Positions 45,027 to 54,285 of a stretch of 64,000 nucleotides of DNA are shown here, piece after piece. The DNA is from Comamonas sp. JUb58 (lineage in GTDB: Bacteria; Pseudomonadota; Gammaproteobacteria; Burkholderiales; Burkholderiaceae_C): contig NZ_SOAL01000003.1 of assembly GCF_004364775.1 (NCBI RefSeq), positions 186,001-250,000 on the forward strand, written 5' to 3'. Under the pieces are notes generated by a model. It did not search any database and was not told where the DNA came from. It saw nothing but the letters and a program-made list of their open reading frames with translations. The translations under genes were made by a program, and so were the position numbers. How positions within the stretch are numbered: position 1 is the stretch's first letter; the number at the start of each line of letters is the position of its first letter.

Positions 45027-46482
45027 CTTCGGCGGGTGGTTGGACATTCGGCTTGAACTCTACTACAGCATCGAAACCTTGGATATGGCCATGGTGCAGG
45101 CGGTTGTGCAAGGACAGGCGTGCGCCCAGCGCCGTGACGATGGAGTGGCAGATGGCGAGGCCCAGGCCCGAGCCATCACGCAGGTTGCCAGTGACAAAGG
45201 GCTCGGTCAGCCGCGCCTGCATCTCGGCGCTGACGCCGGGGCCCCAGTCGCTGATGCGCAAGCTCGCTGCTGGGCCTTGCTGCGTCAGCTGCAGCAGCAG
45301 CGGTGCATCGGGTGGTGAATGCTGGATGGCATTGTGCAAAAGGTTGCGCACCAGCTCGCGCAGCATCCAAGGGTGGGCGGCCAGCAGCACCTCTTCGCTT
45401 TGCAGCTCGAACTGCAGGTTCTTGTCGGCCAGCAAGGGCGAAAGCTCAATCACCATGTCGCGCACGATGGCCGTCAGGTCAACGGTCTGGGTGTGCTCGG
45501 ACTGGTGCAGCTGCTCTACCTTGGCCAGCGACAGCATCTGGTTGGCCAGCAAGGTGGCATGGTCCACGGTGGCGGCAATCTCGCTCAATGCCTGCTCGGG
45601 CTCCACATCGCCGCGCTGGGCGGATTGCACCTGCACCTTGAGCACGGCGAGCGGCGTGCGCAGCTGGTGCGAGGCATCGCGCACAAAGCGCTTCTGGTGC
45701 TGCACCAGGTGCGACAGCCGCGCCATCACGCGGTTGGTGGCATCGACCAGCGGCAACACTTCTGATGGCGTCGCGGCTGGGGTTTTGAGGGGTTGCAAGG
45801 CATGGTCGCTGCGCGCATTGAGCTGGTCGCTCAGCTGCAGGATCGGCAAGGTGGCGCGCCGCACCACGACGACCACGACAACGGCAATGCAGCCAAACAG
45901 CAAGGCCTGCTGCACCAGGGTGCCCCAGAGAATGTCGCGCGCCAGCGATTCGCGGATCTCCAAGGTCTCTGCCACCTGGATCAAGGCCATGCCACGGCCG
46001 GTGGCGCTGGCCACCGGTTGCAGCAGCGCGGCCATGCGCACCGGCATGCCGCGGAACTCGGCATTGTAGAAATCGACCAGCGCGGCATAGGGCGGCTGCT
46101 GGGCAATGCGCCCGCGCCAGATCGGCAGCTCGGCAAAACCGCCAATCAGCTCGCCGCTCATGTTGGAGACGCGGTAGAACAGCCGCGACTGGTTGTCAGC
46201 CTCGAAAGCCTCCAGCGCCGAATAGGGTACGGCCGAATCGACAATCGCCAGCTCGTCATAACCGGCCACCGTCAGCTGCTCGCCAATCACCTTGGCCGAT
46301 GCCAGCAGGCTGCGGTCATAAGCGGTGTTGATGGCCTGCAGTGACTGGCGGTAAAGGCTGCTGGTGTTGTAGATGATGAAGACCACCACGGGCAGCAAGA
46401 TGCCCAGCAGCAGGTTGCGGCGCAGCGAGCGGATACGTGGCGCCTGGGATCGGCCGGCGGCCTTGCTGCTGTCAGGCGCCAT
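45013..46482 (-). CDS. tctE: Sensor histidine kinase (TctE-like)
   Basis: Inner-membrane sensor of the TctD/TctE type, 489 residues. A first membrane segment lies near residues 22-42 (LLLGILLPVVVFIIYNTSSL). A periplasmic sensor domain of about 150 residues follows, then a second membrane segment VQQALLFGCIAVVVVVVV. The H-box is RFVRDASHQLRTPLAVLK (His272 from ATG). ATPase boxes include RELVRNLLHNAIQHSP, ISDWGPGVSAEM and DGSGLGLAICHSI. The ATG at complement 46480-46482 overlaps the response-regulator stop by 11 bp; a GTG at 46491 is also possible. By position it senses tricarboxylates such as citrate; the ligand is inferred. Confidence 0.92.
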   Translation of the reverse strand: MAPDSSKAAGRSQAPRIRSLRRNLLLGILLPVVVFIIYNTSSLYRQSLQAINTAYDRSLLASAKVIGEQLTVAGYDELAIVDSAVPYSALEAFEADNQSRLFYRVSNMSGELIGGFAELPIWRGRIAQQPPYAALVDFYNAEFRGMPVRMAALLQPVASATGRGMALIQVAETLEIRESLARDILWGTLVQQALLFGCIAVVVVVVVRRATLPILQLSDQLNARSDHALQPLKTPAATPSEVLPLVDATNRVMARLSHLVQHQKRFVRDASHQLRTPLAVLKVQVQSAQRGDVEPEQALSEIAATVDHATLLANQMLSLAKVEQLHQSEHTQTVDLTAIVRDMVIELSPLLADKNLQFELQSEEVLLAAHPWMLRELVRNLLHNAIQHSPPDAPLLLQLTQQGPAASLRISDWGPGVSAEMQARLTEPFVTGNLRDGSGLGLAICHSIVTALGARLSLHNRLHHGHIQGFDAVVEFKPNVQPPAEDGPH

Positions 46483-47167
46483 CGGCGGCACCGGGCTTGA
46501 GCAGGTAGCCCAGGCCGCGCAAGGTCATCAGCTGCATATGGGTGGGCGCCAGCTTTTTGCGCAGGCGGTAGGCCACCACTTCGACAGCCTCCAGCTGCAC
46601 ATCGCTCTCGCCGGCGAAGACGGCGCTGAACAAGCGCTCCTTGGTCACCGCCTGGCCCATGGGCTGGCTCAGCACGCGCAGAAAAGCCACTTCGCGCGGC
46701 GTCAGTTCAAACAAATTGCCACGCCAGTAAAACGACTCGGAGGTCTTGTCATAGCGCAGCGCCATGCCGGGCGCCACAGACGGTGCTGCGGGCTCGGCCA
46801 CCAGCGGTTGCGCGCGCCGCACCAGGGCGCGGATGCGCGCTTCCAGCTCGTCCAGGTCAAAGGGCTTGGCCAGGTAGTCATCGGCGCCCGAGTTCAGGCC
46901 CAGAATGCGGTCGCCCACGGTGCCGCGCGCGGTCAATATCAGGGTGGGGGTGGCCAGGCCTTCGCTGCGCGCCTGGGCGATGATCTCCAGCCCGTCCATC
47001 GTCGGCAGGCTCAGGTCCAGCACCACCACATCGGGCTCCAACTTGCGCCAGGCTGGCAGCGCCGCACCGCCATCGGTGATGGGGGTGACCTCCATCCCCC
47101 GCCGGCGCAAGGTGCGCTGCAAGGTGGTCTGCATGGTGGGGTCGTCTTCGATCAGCAAGAGGTGCAT
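46472..47167 (-). CDS. tctD: Response regulator (OmpR family, TctD-like)
   Basis: A 231-residue response regulator. Receiver domain: MHLLLIEDDPTMQTTLQRTL, phospho-acceptor Asp51 in VVVLDLSLPTMDGLEI, and Lys in DDYLAKPFDLDELEAR. C-terminal winged helix: FELTPREVAFLRVL and VVAYRLRKKL. The ATG at complement 47165-47167 is chosen (MHLLLIEDD); an upstream in-frame start adds six residues. It overlaps the kinase gene and is divergent from tctC across 135 bp with 11-bp-spaced repeats that fit its binding mode. Confident. Confidence 0.94.
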   Translation of the reverse strand: MHLLLIEDDPTMQTTLQRTLRRRGMEVTPITDGGAALPAWRKLEPDVVVLDLSLPTMDGLEIIAQARSEGLATPTLILTARGTVGDRILGLNSGADDYLAKPFDLDELEARIRALVRRAQPLVAEPAAPSVAPGMALRYDKTSESFYWRGNLFELTPREVAFLRVLSQPMGQAVTKERLFSAVFAGESDVQLEAVEVVAYRLRKKLAPTHMQLMTLRGLGYLLKPGAADGA

Positions 47168-47236
47168 GGCGGGAGTGTGCACCAATTCGCCGACGGCTCC
47201 GGACTCGGTGTTTTCCCTAGTTCTGGAGGGCCTGGC

Positions 47237-47254
47237 TGACAGCCATTTGACAGC
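47237..47254 (+). promoter_or_regulatory. Direct repeats in the tctD/tctC intergenic region
   Basis: TGACAGC occurs twice, at 47237-47243 and 47248-47254: start-to-start spacing 11 bp, one helical turn, as expected for OmpR-family dimers. The second copy includes a TTGACA string (47247-47252) that could be a -35. CCCTAG (47215-47220) and CTAGGG (47254-47259) flank the pair as an inverted repeat. Confidence 0.55.
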
Positions 47255-47302
47255 TAGGGTCGCGATGATTCAGGCACTAACAACACCAAACTGGAGACAA
47301 GC

Positions 47303-48262
47303 ATGCGCCGTGATGCGTTCCTCAAATCTTTGCTGGCCATGGCCGCTGCCGGCGGCCTGCCGATGGTTGCCCAGGCAGCCACCAACGTCAAAATGATGCT
47401 GCCCGCCAACCCCGGCGGTGGCTGGGACACGACCGGCCGCGCGCTGGGCAAGGCACTGCAGGATGCGGGCGTGGCTGGCTCCGTGACCTATGACAACAAG
47501 GGTGGCGCGGCAGGTGCCATCGGCCTGGCGCAGTTCGTCAACGGCAGCAAAGGCGATGCCAACGCGATGATGGTGATGGGCGCCGTCATGCTGGGCGGCA
47601 TCATCACCGGCAAGCCGCCGGTGGACCTGAACCAGGCCACGCCGCTGGCACGCCTGACCAGCGAATACAACGTCTTTGTGCTTCCCGCCAACTCGCCCTA
47701 CAAGAGCATGGCCGAGGTGGTGGCCCAGCTCAAGAAGGACCCAGGCTCGATCAAGTGGGGCGGCGGCTCGCGCGGCTCCACCGAGCACATTGCGGCGGCA
47801 ATGATTGCCCGCGCCGTCGGCGTGGACCCGGCCAAGATCAACTATGTCGCCTTCCGCGGCGGCGGTGAGGCGATTGCTGCCGTGCTGGGTGGCAATGTCA
47901 CCGTCGGCGGCAGCGGCTTCAGCGAGTTTGCCGAGTACATTGCCACCGGCAAGATGCGCCCGATCGCCGTCACCTCGGCCCAGCGCCTGGAAGGCTCGAC
48001 CGTGCCCACGCTCAAGGAGCAGGGCATTGATGTGGAAATCGGCAACTGGCGCGGCGTCTATGGCGCGCCTGGCATCTCGGCCGACCAGCGCGCCCAGCTG
48101 ATCAGCATGCTGGAAAAGGCCACCAAGAGCGCCAGCTGGGCCGAGTCGATGAAGAAGAACGACTGGACCTCGGCCTGGCTGGCCGGCGATGCCTTCAGCC
48201 AGTTCGTCACGGCAGAGTTCGCCAATCTCAAGGACACCATGACCCGCGCAGGCATGGTTTAA
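47303..48262 (+). CDS. tctC: Tripartite tricarboxylate transporter periplasmic binding protein TctC
   Basis: Periplasmic receptor of the TctCBA system, 319 residues. It has an N-terminal signal peptide (MRRDAFLKSLLAMAAAGGL, cut near AQAA at residue 26). The mature protein has the TctC/Bug fold: MMLPANPGGGWDTTGRALG, the conserved GGAAGAIGLAQFVN and KWGGGSRGSTEHIAAAMIA, and IGNWRGVYGAPGIS. The ATG at 47303 has GGAGACAAGC upstream. Divergent from tctDE; followed by two hairpins and tctB. Ligand probably citrate or another tricarboxylate, by homology to TctC in a real tct context rather than an orphan Bug protein. Confidence 0.95.
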   Translation: MRRDAFLKSLLAMAAAGGLPMVAQAATNVKMMLPANPGGGWDTTGRALGKALQDAGVAGSVTYDNKGGAAGAIGLAQFVNGSKGDANAMMVMGAVMLGGIITGKPPVDLNQATPLARLTSEYNVFVLPANSPYKSMAEVVAQLKKDPGSIKWGGGSRGSTEHIAAAMIARAVGVDPAKINYVAFRGGGEAIAAVLGGNVTVGGSGFSEFAEYIATGKMRPIAVTSAQRLEGSTVPTLKEQGIDVEIGNWRGVYGAPGISADQRAQLISMLEKATKSASWAESMKKNDWTSAWLAGDAFSQFVTAEFANLKDTMTRAGMV

Positions 48263-48351
48263 GCGCAGCCGGCATGGCCCTGGGCGGCCATGCCCTGCGC
48301 ATTGCGCACCCCCTTTTCAGCGGATGGAGGCACCGGCCTGGCCCGGTGCCT
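48263..48351 (+). other. Two tandem hairpins between tctC and tctB
   Basis: First: GCGCAG..GGCATGGCC, loop CTGGGC, GGCCATGCC..CTGCGC (48263-48300, 2-nt bulge). Second: AGGCACCGG, loop CCTGGC, CCGGTGCCT (48328-48351). Neither has a T-run. Such structures after a binding-protein gene usually slow 3' decay or reduce read-through, so that the receptor outnumbers the membrane subunits. Confidence 0.65.
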
Positions 48352-48417
48352 GGCTGGGCTGTTGCCGCCTGATCGGTGGCATGAGGGAGGCGCCGTCATC
48401 TTTTCAGGAGTTTCGAT

Positions 48418-49002
48418 ATGAGCAACACCGCAGATTCTTCGGGGCCCGACGCCAACGGCGCCGCCGCGCCTGCGCCGGAGGCTTTCGAGCATGCGCACAC
48501 ACCGCGCACCACCTCGCAGCTGCTGGTCGGCATAGCGGTCTTGGTGATCGCCGGCCTGCTGTCCTGGGGGGCATTGCACATCCCTTCGCAGGCGGGCTAC
48601 AGCGGCGTGGGGCCGGATTTTCTGCCCTGGCTGTCTGCCAGCGTGCTGGGCCTCTGCGGCATCTGGCTGTGCTGGGAGGCGCTGACCGGCGGCTTCCACC
48701 ACCTCGATGCTCCCGATGGCGCCCAGCATGGTGACTGGGGTGCGCTCACCTGGGTTTGCGCAGGGCTGATCAGCAGCGCGGCGCTGATCACCACCTTGGG
48801 CTTCATCCTTAGCTGCAGCCTGTGCTATGTGCTGGCCACGCAAGGCCTGCGCCGCGCCACCGGCCAAACGCAGGCGGGCTCGTTCAAGACCATGGGCAAG
48901 GACCTGGTGACGGGTCTGCTGATTTCTGCGCCCGTGTTCTGGGCCTTTACCCAATTCCTGGCAATCAACTTGCCCGGGCTGACCGAGACAGGGTGGCTGT
49001 GA
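48418..49002 (+). CDS. tctB: Tripartite tricarboxylate transporter small membrane subunit TctB
   Basis: Small integral membrane subunit, 194 residues, with four hydrophobic segments (starting LLVGIAVLVIAGLLSWGALH, then near 61-82, 104-130 and 160-180). The N-terminal 38 residues are hydrophilic and acidic. Two short conserved-looking strings: GYSGVGPDFLPWLSASVLG and LGFILSCSLCYVLATQGL. The ATG at 48418 has AGGAG upstream. The stop overlaps the tctA start (TGATG), so TctA translation is coupled to it. Confidence 0.94.
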   Translation: MSNTADSSGPDANGAAAPAPEAFEHAHTPRTTSQLLVGIAVLVIAGLLSWGALHIPSQAGYSGVGPDFLPWLSASVLGLCGIWLCWEALTGGFHHLDAPDGAQHGDWGALTWVCAGLISSAALITTLGFILSCSLCYVLATQGLRRATGQTQAGSFKTMGKDLVTGLLISAPVFWAFTQFLAINLPGLTETGWL

Positions 49003-50516
49003 TGGAAATTTTCAATGCACTGATTCAAGGTTTCATGACGGCGGCCACGCCGGTGAACCTGCTCTGGGCCCTGGTGGGCTGCGCCTTGGGCACGGCTGTG
49101 GGCGTGCTGCCCGGCATTGGGCCCGCTGTGGCCGTGGCCATGCTGCTGCCGATCACGGCCAAGGTCGAGGTAACGGCCTCGATGATCTTCTTTGCCGGCA
49201 TCTACTACGGCGCCATGTATGGCGGCTCGACCACCTCGATCCTGCTCAACACCCCCGGTGAGACAGCGAGCATGGTGACGGCGATGGAGGGCAACAAGAT
49301 GGCCAAGAGCGGGCGCGCCGGTGCAGCGCTGGCGACCTCGGCCATCGGCTCCTTTGTGGCCGGCACGATTGCGACCGTGGTGGTGACCTTGTTTGCGCCC
49401 ACCGTGGCCGAGTTTGCCGTGCGCCTGGGCCCGCCTGAGTACTTCATGCTGATGGTGCTGGCCTTCACCACCGTCAGTGCGGTGCTGGGCAAGAGCAGCC
49501 TGCGCGGCTTGACCGCCTTGTTCCTGGGCCTGGCCGTGGGTTGCATCGGCATGGACCAGATCACCGGCGCAGCGCGCTACACCATGGGCAAGCCCGAGCT
49601 GCTCGATGGCATCGACATCGTGCTGGTCGCCGTGGGCCTGTTTGCGGTGGCCGAGGTGCTGTACTTCGCGCTTTACGAAGCCAAGACCCTCGACACGCAG
49701 AACAAAATGGGCCGCGTGCACATGACGCGCCGCGACTGGAAGCGCTCGATACCCGCCTGGATCCGTGGCACGGTCATCGGCACGCCGTTTGGCTGCATCC
49801 CTGCGGGCGGTACCGAGATCCCGACCTTTCTGAGCTATGCGGCCGAGAAGAAACTGGCCAAGGGTGATGACAAGGCCGAGTTCGGCAGCACCGGCGCCAT
49901 CGAAGGCGTGGCCGGCCCCGAGGCCGCCAACAACGCCACGGTGACGGCCGCGCTGATCCCGCTGCTGACCCTGGGCATTCCCACCAGCAATACCACGGCG
50001 GTGCTGCTGGGCGCGTTCCAGAACTATGGCATCAACCCCGGCCCCCAGCTGTTCACCAGCTCGGCGGCGCTGGTGTGGGCGCTGATTGCCTCGCTCTACA
50101 TCGGCAATGTGATGCTGCTGGTGCTGAACTTGCCGATGGTGGGCATGTGGGTCAAGCTGCTGAAGATTCCCAAGCCGCAGCTCTATGCTGGCATCCTGAT
50201 TTTCGCCACCGTCGGCGCCTATGGCATGCGCCAGAGCACCTTCGACCTGTTCCTGCTGCTGGGCATTGGCGTGCTGGGTGTGGTGATGCGGCGCTTTGAC
50301 TTCCCCACCGCACCGGTCGTGGTCGGCATGATCCTGGGCCCGCTGGCCGAGGCCCAGATGCGCAACGCCGTCGCCATTGGCGAAGGCAGCTGGACCATCT
50401 TCCTGCAGCGCCCCATGTCGCTGACCCTGATCATCATCGTGCTGGCGGTGCTGATCGTCCCCCGGGTTCTGAAATGGATGGGCAACAAAAAGGCGCTGCA
50501 AGCTGCAGCGGCCTGA
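49002..50516 (+). CDS. tctA: Tripartite tricarboxylate transporter large membrane subunit TctA
   Basis: Large permease subunit, 504 residues, about 11-12 hydrophobic segments. Family strings: [58 protein letters not shown], and [20 protein letters not shown]. The ATG at 49002 overlaps the tctB stop by one base. It imports citrate-like tricarboxylates together with TctB and TctC. Followed by a strong terminator. Certain as to family. Confidence 0.97.
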   Translation: MEIFNALIQGFMTAATPVNLLWALVGCALGTAVGVLPGIGPAVAVAMLLPITAKVEVTASMIFFAGIYYGAMYGGSTTSILLNTPGETASMVTAMEGNKMAKSGRAGAALATSAIGSFVAGTIATVVVTLFAPTVAEFAVRLGPPEYFMLMVLAFTTVSAVLGKSSLRGLTALFLGLAVGCIGMDQITGAARYTMGKPELLDGIDIVLVAVGLFAVAEVLYFALYEAKTLDTQNKMGRVHMTRRDWKRSIPAWIRGTVIGTPFGCIPAGGTEIPTFLSYAAEKKLAKGDDKAEFGSTGAIEGVAGPEAANNATVTAALIPLLTLGIPTSNTTAVLLGAFQNYGINPGPQLFTSSAALVWALIASLYIGNVMLLVLNLPMVGMWVKLLKIPKPQLYAGILIFATVGAYGMRQSTFDLFLLLGIGVLGVVMRRFDFPTAPVVVGMILGPLAEAQMRNAVAIGEGSWTIFLQRPMSLTLIIIVLAVLIVPRVLKWMGNKKALQAAAA

Positions 50517-50546
50517 TGCCCAGCGCTGGCAAAGCATCCTTCTCTT

Positions 50547-50570
50547 GGCACCCTGCGGGGTGCCTTTTTT
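50547..50570 (+). terminator. Rho-independent terminator after tctA
   Basis: GGCACCC, loop TGCG, GGGTGCC, then T6 (50565-50570). About 30 bp after the tctA stop. Confidence 0.92.
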
Positions 50571-50711
50571 ATGCTGCTCGGGGCGCGCTAGCGTTCTAAA
50601 GTTGCAACACTGTATTGCCCATTTGTGGGCTAGGCAGCCGCCCTGGCATGGCCTACCATTCCAGGATCAAAAACGCTTGCTGCCCTTGCAGCTTACGAAC
50701 GGCTTGTTTCC

Positions 50712-51653
50712 ATGGATCTGATTGTCGCCCTGGTGCGCGAATACGGCGTTGGCATCGTATTTCTCAATGTGCTGATCGAGCAGTTGGGCGCGCCCATCCC
50801 TGCCTATCCGGTGCTGATGGTGACCGGGGCCATCCATGGCCATTCGCTGGCGCAGCAGTTGCTGCTGGTGGTGGTGGCTGTGGTTGCCGCACTGCTGGCC
50901 GATGGCGTCTGGTATGTGATGGGCCGGCGCTATGGGCGGCGGGTGCTGTCGCGCATCTGCAAGATCTCGCTCTCGCCCGATTCCTGCGTGCAGAACACTG
51001 AATCGCTCTACGGCCGCTGGGGCGCCAAGTCGCTGCTGATTGCCAAGTTTGTGCCCGGCTTTGCATCGATTGCCAGTGCGCTGGCCGGTGCCGTGGGTAC
51101 CACGCCGACCCGCTTTGTGCTGTTCGATGGCCTGGGCGCCTTGCTCTGGGTGGGCTCGGCCGTGCTGCTGGGGGGGCTGTTCAGCTCCACGGTCGAGGAC
51201 TTATTGGCCGTGCTGGCGCAGCTGGGCCAGTGGGGCTTGCTGCTGCTGGGCATCGTGTTTGCCGTCTTCATTGCGCGGCGCTGGTGGAGCCGCCGCCAGG
51301 TGATCCGCTCGCTGCGCATGGAGCGGCTCACCGTCGATGAGCTCAATGACATGCTGGGCGGCGATGAACTGCCCGTCATCCTCGATGTGCGTGCCGGTAC
51401 GGCGTTTGAGGCATCGCACATCCCCGGTGCGCATTCCTATGATCCGCATGCCAATGGCGCACGATTGCCAGCTATCGATCCCGAGGCATCTGTGATCATC
51501 TACTGCGCCTGCCCCAATGAGGTATCGGCTGCCCGCATTGCGCAGCTGCTGCGCCGTGCCGGCATCCGGCGGGTGCGGCCGCTGCTGGGCGGTATTGATG
51601 CCTGGGTCGATGCGGGCTACCAGGTGCATGGCAGCAGCGCTGCGCCCGCTTGA
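50712..51653 (+). CDS. DedA-family membrane protein fused to a rhodanese domain
   Basis: A 313-residue fusion. Residues 1-190: DedA/VTT membrane domain, with LIEQLGAPIPAYPVLMVTGA, KFVPGFASIASALAGAVG and FVLFDGLGALLWVGSAVL. Residues 205-308: rhodanese domain facing the cytoplasm by prediction (ELPVILDVRAGTAFEASHIP, catalytic Cys265 in IIYCACPNEVSAARIA, LLGGIDAWVDAGY). DedA proteins are linked to lipid (undecaprenyl phosphate) movement and envelope stress; the rhodanese part suggests sulfur or redox control, unproven. The ATG at 50712 has no strong ribosome-binding site. It is convergent with the antiporter gene. Confidence 0.9.
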   Translation: MDLIVALVREYGVGIVFLNVLIEQLGAPIPAYPVLMVTGAIHGHSLAQQLLLVVVAVVAALLADGVWYVMGRRYGRRVLSRICKISLSPDSCVQNTESLYGRWGAKSLLIAKFVPGFASIASALAGAVGTTPTRFVLFDGLGALLWVGSAVLLGGLFSSTVEDLLAVLAQLGQWGLLLLGIVFAVFIARRWWSRRQVIRSLRMERLTVDELNDMLGGDELPVILDVRAGTAFEASHIPGAHSYDPHANGARLPAIDPEASVIIYCACPNEVSAARIAQLLRRAGIRRVRPLLGGIDAWVDAGYQVHGSSAAPA

Positions 51654-51664
51654 TCAGCAGCGAT

Positions 51665-52912
51665 TTATAAGCAGAGGAAGGCCAGTGCCGCAATGGCGGT
51701 GGGCAGCAAGGCCCCCAGCAACAGGCCGCCAATGCTGATGGTCGCGTTGCTGAAGCCGTGCTTGAGCAGGGCCACACCGGCAGGGTTGGGGGCATTGGCA
51801 ATCACCGTCAGGCCGCCACCGGCGACGGCACCGGCCATCAGCATGTACTTGGCCGCATCGCTCATGCCTTCGATCTGCGCGCCCAGGTAGGTCAGCGCGG
51901 CATTGTCGGTGATGGCGGTCAGGCCCAGCGCACCAAAGAACAGCAGCAGCGGCGCCATGCTGGCCACCAGCGGCTGCAGCCACCAGCTTTGCAGGCCGCC
52001 CAGCACCACCAGGCCCGCCAGGAAAAAGCCCACCAGCAGCGCCTCCTTGAGGATCAGCGGGCTCTGGTACTTGGCATAGGCATGGGTGTAGCCCAGAAAC
52101 AGCAGAAACACGCCGAGGAACAGCACCGGGTGGTGGGCCAGCACGACCACCGCCGCCAGCAAGGCCGCATGCACGGCCACTACGCCCAGCGGCATGTGCG
52201 CCTGCGCATCGTCGCTTGCCGGCGCTGCCGCCAGATGGCCGCGCATGCACCAGGTGGCAATGCTGGCATTGACCAGCACGGCAATCACCGCTTTCCAGCC
52301 AAACTGGCTCAGCATAAAGGCGCTGTCCCAGCCCCAGGTCGCCGCCACCATCAGCACCGGCGGTGCGGCATAAGAGGTGAGGGTGCCGCCAATCGAGATG
52401 TTGACGAAGAGCACGCCCAGCGCCAGGTACTTGAGGCGGGTGGGCATGCGTGGGGTAAAGACCAGCGGCGCCAAGGTGAGTGCGGCAATGGTCATTGCGG
52501 CCGGCTCGGTGATCAGCGATCCCATCAGCGGCACGGCAGCCAGACCCAGCCAGGCCAGGCTCAGGGCCGTGGGCAGCGGCGTGGCGCTGGCCAGTGCGGC
52601 CAAGCTGCGCTGCACCGTCATCACGATGGGGCGGGATGCCGCCATCACCATGACGACAAAGACGAAGAGGGGTTCGGTGTAGTTGCGCGACTCGGCGTAG
52701 TCGATCGCCTGGGCTGGGCCGCTGGCAAAGGCCATGACGCCGATCAGCACCATGGCCCAGAAGCCGAAGACGATCTCGACCTCGCCCAAAAGATGGAAAA
52801 CGCCCGCGTGGCGCGGGTAGCGGTGCGACAGGCGCTCGAATTGCTTGGCAAGAAAGGTGTGGGCCAGCGCGATGGCAAAGATGCCAGCGGCCAGGTGCTC
52901 GATCGCAAACAT
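51665..52912 (-). CDS. Putative Na+/H+ antiporter family protein
   Basis: A 415-residue integral membrane protein with about 10-11 hydrophobic segments. It resembles the uncharacterised putative Na+/H+ antiporter family (ion-transporter superfamily): VFHLLGEVEIVFGFWAMVLI, NYTEPLFVFVVMVMAASRPI, VLFVNISIGGTLTSYAAPPV and GLTAITDNAALTYLGA. The ATG at complement 52910-52912 (MFAIEHLAAGIFAIAL) is preferred to an upstream start that adds 25 hydrophilic residues. It has 10 bp to the convergent DedA fusion. The 228-bp upstream gap (52913-53140) is AT-rich near zntB and holds no gene I can support. Transported ion not proven. Confidence 0.85.
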   Translation of the reverse strand: MFAIEHLAAGIFAIALAHTFLAKQFERLSHRYPRHAGVFHLLGEVEIVFGFWAMVLIGVMAFASGPAQAIDYAESRNYTEPLFVFVVMVMAASRPIVMTVQRSLAALASATPLPTALSLAWLGLAAVPLMGSLITEPAAMTIAALTLAPLVFTPRMPTRLKYLALGVLFVNISIGGTLTSYAAPPVLMVAATWGWDSAFMLSQFGWKAVIAVLVNASIATWCMRGHLAAAPASDDAQAHMPLGVVAVHAALLAAVVVLAHHPVLFLGVFLLFLGYTHAYAKYQSPLILKEALLVGFFLAGLVVLGGLQSWWLQPLVASMAPLLLFFGALGLTAITDNAALTYLGAQIEGMSDAAKYMLMAGAVAGGGLTVIANAPNPAGVALLKHGFSNATISIGGLLLGALLPTAIAALAFLCL

Positions 52913-53140
52913 GGGCTGCTCCGATGCGAAGCATGCAAGCGTTTGCGGGCGGCCGGGGCACACGTAGGTGGCAGCGACCGCAGACAAAAGCTGGCAGGCA
53001 ACGGGGTTCCAGCGAGGCGGCCCGACCTTCGCTTACAACCTGCCGCTACACCCTATGTGACGACACCCAAGCTTTCCATTTTACAAAAAAATAATCAGAT
53101 ATGGGTTTTCAATGTCTTTTTGCAGACTTTGAATAAGCTC

Positions 53141-54184
53141 TCAGGCCGGCGGGTTGCGGCGCTTGCTGCGCAGCCACCAGGCGGCGATCAGCGAGAACAG
53201 CACGATCACGCCGACCAGTAGCCAAAAGCCCAACGGGTCTTGGCTGAGCGGAATGCCGCCCACATTCATGCCGAAGAGGCCGGCCATCATGTTCACCGGC
53301 AGGGCCAGCACGGTGATCATCGTCAAGGTGTAGAGCGAGCGGTTGGTGTCCTCGTTGATGCCGGCGGCAATCTCTTCCTGCAAGAGCTTGATGCGCTCTT
53401 CGAGCGACTGCATGTCGCGCAGGAAGACGGAGAACTCCTCGCTGGCGGCGCGCAGCGCATGCAGGTCTTCGTCGCGCATCCACTGCGGCGGCGTCTGCAG
53501 CAGGCGGAACATGGCTGAGGGTTCAGGCGCCAGCAGACGCTTCAGCCGCACCAGCAGGCGGCGCAGCGCACCCAGCTGGCGCGGCTGCATGCGCGTGCGC
53601 CCACTCAGCATGGTGTCCTCGATCTGGTCAACGCGGTGGGTCACATCGCGCACGATGCGCACCAGCACATCGGCTTGGGCGCGCAGCAGGCGCTCCAGCA
53701 ACTGCGGGCTGGAGCCGGGCGTGTCGCCCTGGCGAATCTGCTGGCGCAGCGCATCGACCGAGCGCAGCGGGTGGGCGCGCGCCGATATCACCCACTGGGG
53801 TGAGGCCTGGATCCACATCGTGTGGATGTCGCTGGACTCGAACTGGAAGTCGAAATCGATGTCGTTGATGACGGCGAGCAGCGCGTCATCCATGCGCTCG
53901 ATACGGGTCGAGGCCAGGCCATCACGCAGCGCCTCGAAGTACTGCTCATCGAGCGCCGCATACTGCTGCAGCCAGCGCAGGCAGTGGGCGTGGGAGAGGT
54001 TGAAGTGCAGCCAGATAAAGCCCGTGCTGTTGGGCGGTGCGGCCAGCCAGGCCTGCGCTTGCTCGGCATTCAGCGCGGTGGCGGGGCCATGGCCGTCGAA
54101 GGCATAGCCCCAGATCAGGCCGCTGTTGTCATGGGGGGAGACCAGCGGAAGCGGGTCGGTCTCGCGCGGCAGGGGTTCGTTCAA
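53141..54184 (-). CDS. zntB: ZntB-like zinc/magnesium transporter (CorA family)
   Basis: A 347-residue CorA-superfamily protein: large cytoplasmic N-terminal domain, a long helix (about 190-290), and two C-terminal membrane segments, with the selectivity motif GMN in GLFGMNVGGIPLSQDP and ending WWLRSKRRNPPA. Helix string QEEIAAGINEDTNRSLYTLT is ZntB/CorA-like, and the overall pattern (WLHFN near residue 58) is closer to ZntB. The start is a TTG at complement 54182-54184, supported by GGAG seven bases upstream and by no alternative ATG. Cations (Zn2+ or Mg2+) are inferred from family. Confidence 0.92.
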   Translation of the reverse strand: MNEPLPRETDPLPLVSPHDNSGLIWGYAFDGHGPATALNAEQAQAWLAAPPNSTGFIWLHFNLSHAHCLRWLQQYAALDEQYFEALRDGLASTRIERMDDALLAVINDIDFDFQFESSDIHTMWIQASPQWVISARAHPLRSVDALRQQIRQGDTPGSSPQLLERLLRAQADVLVRIVRDVTHRVDQIEDTMLSGRTRMQPRQLGALRRLLVRLKRLLAPEPSAMFRLLQTPPQWMRDEDLHALRAASEEFSVFLRDMQSLEERIKLLQEEIAAGINEDTNRSLYTLTMITVLALPVNMMAGLFGMNVGGIPLSQDPLGFWLLVGVIVLFSLIAAWWLRSKRRNPPA

Positions 54185-54285
54185 GATAGCACTCCGGGGA
54201 CGGGCGGTTGCCCCTCGCCAACCCCCGTATTTTTGGTGGCTATCGTGACTTTTTCATGACAAAGCGATGACGCGCACTGGCGTGC

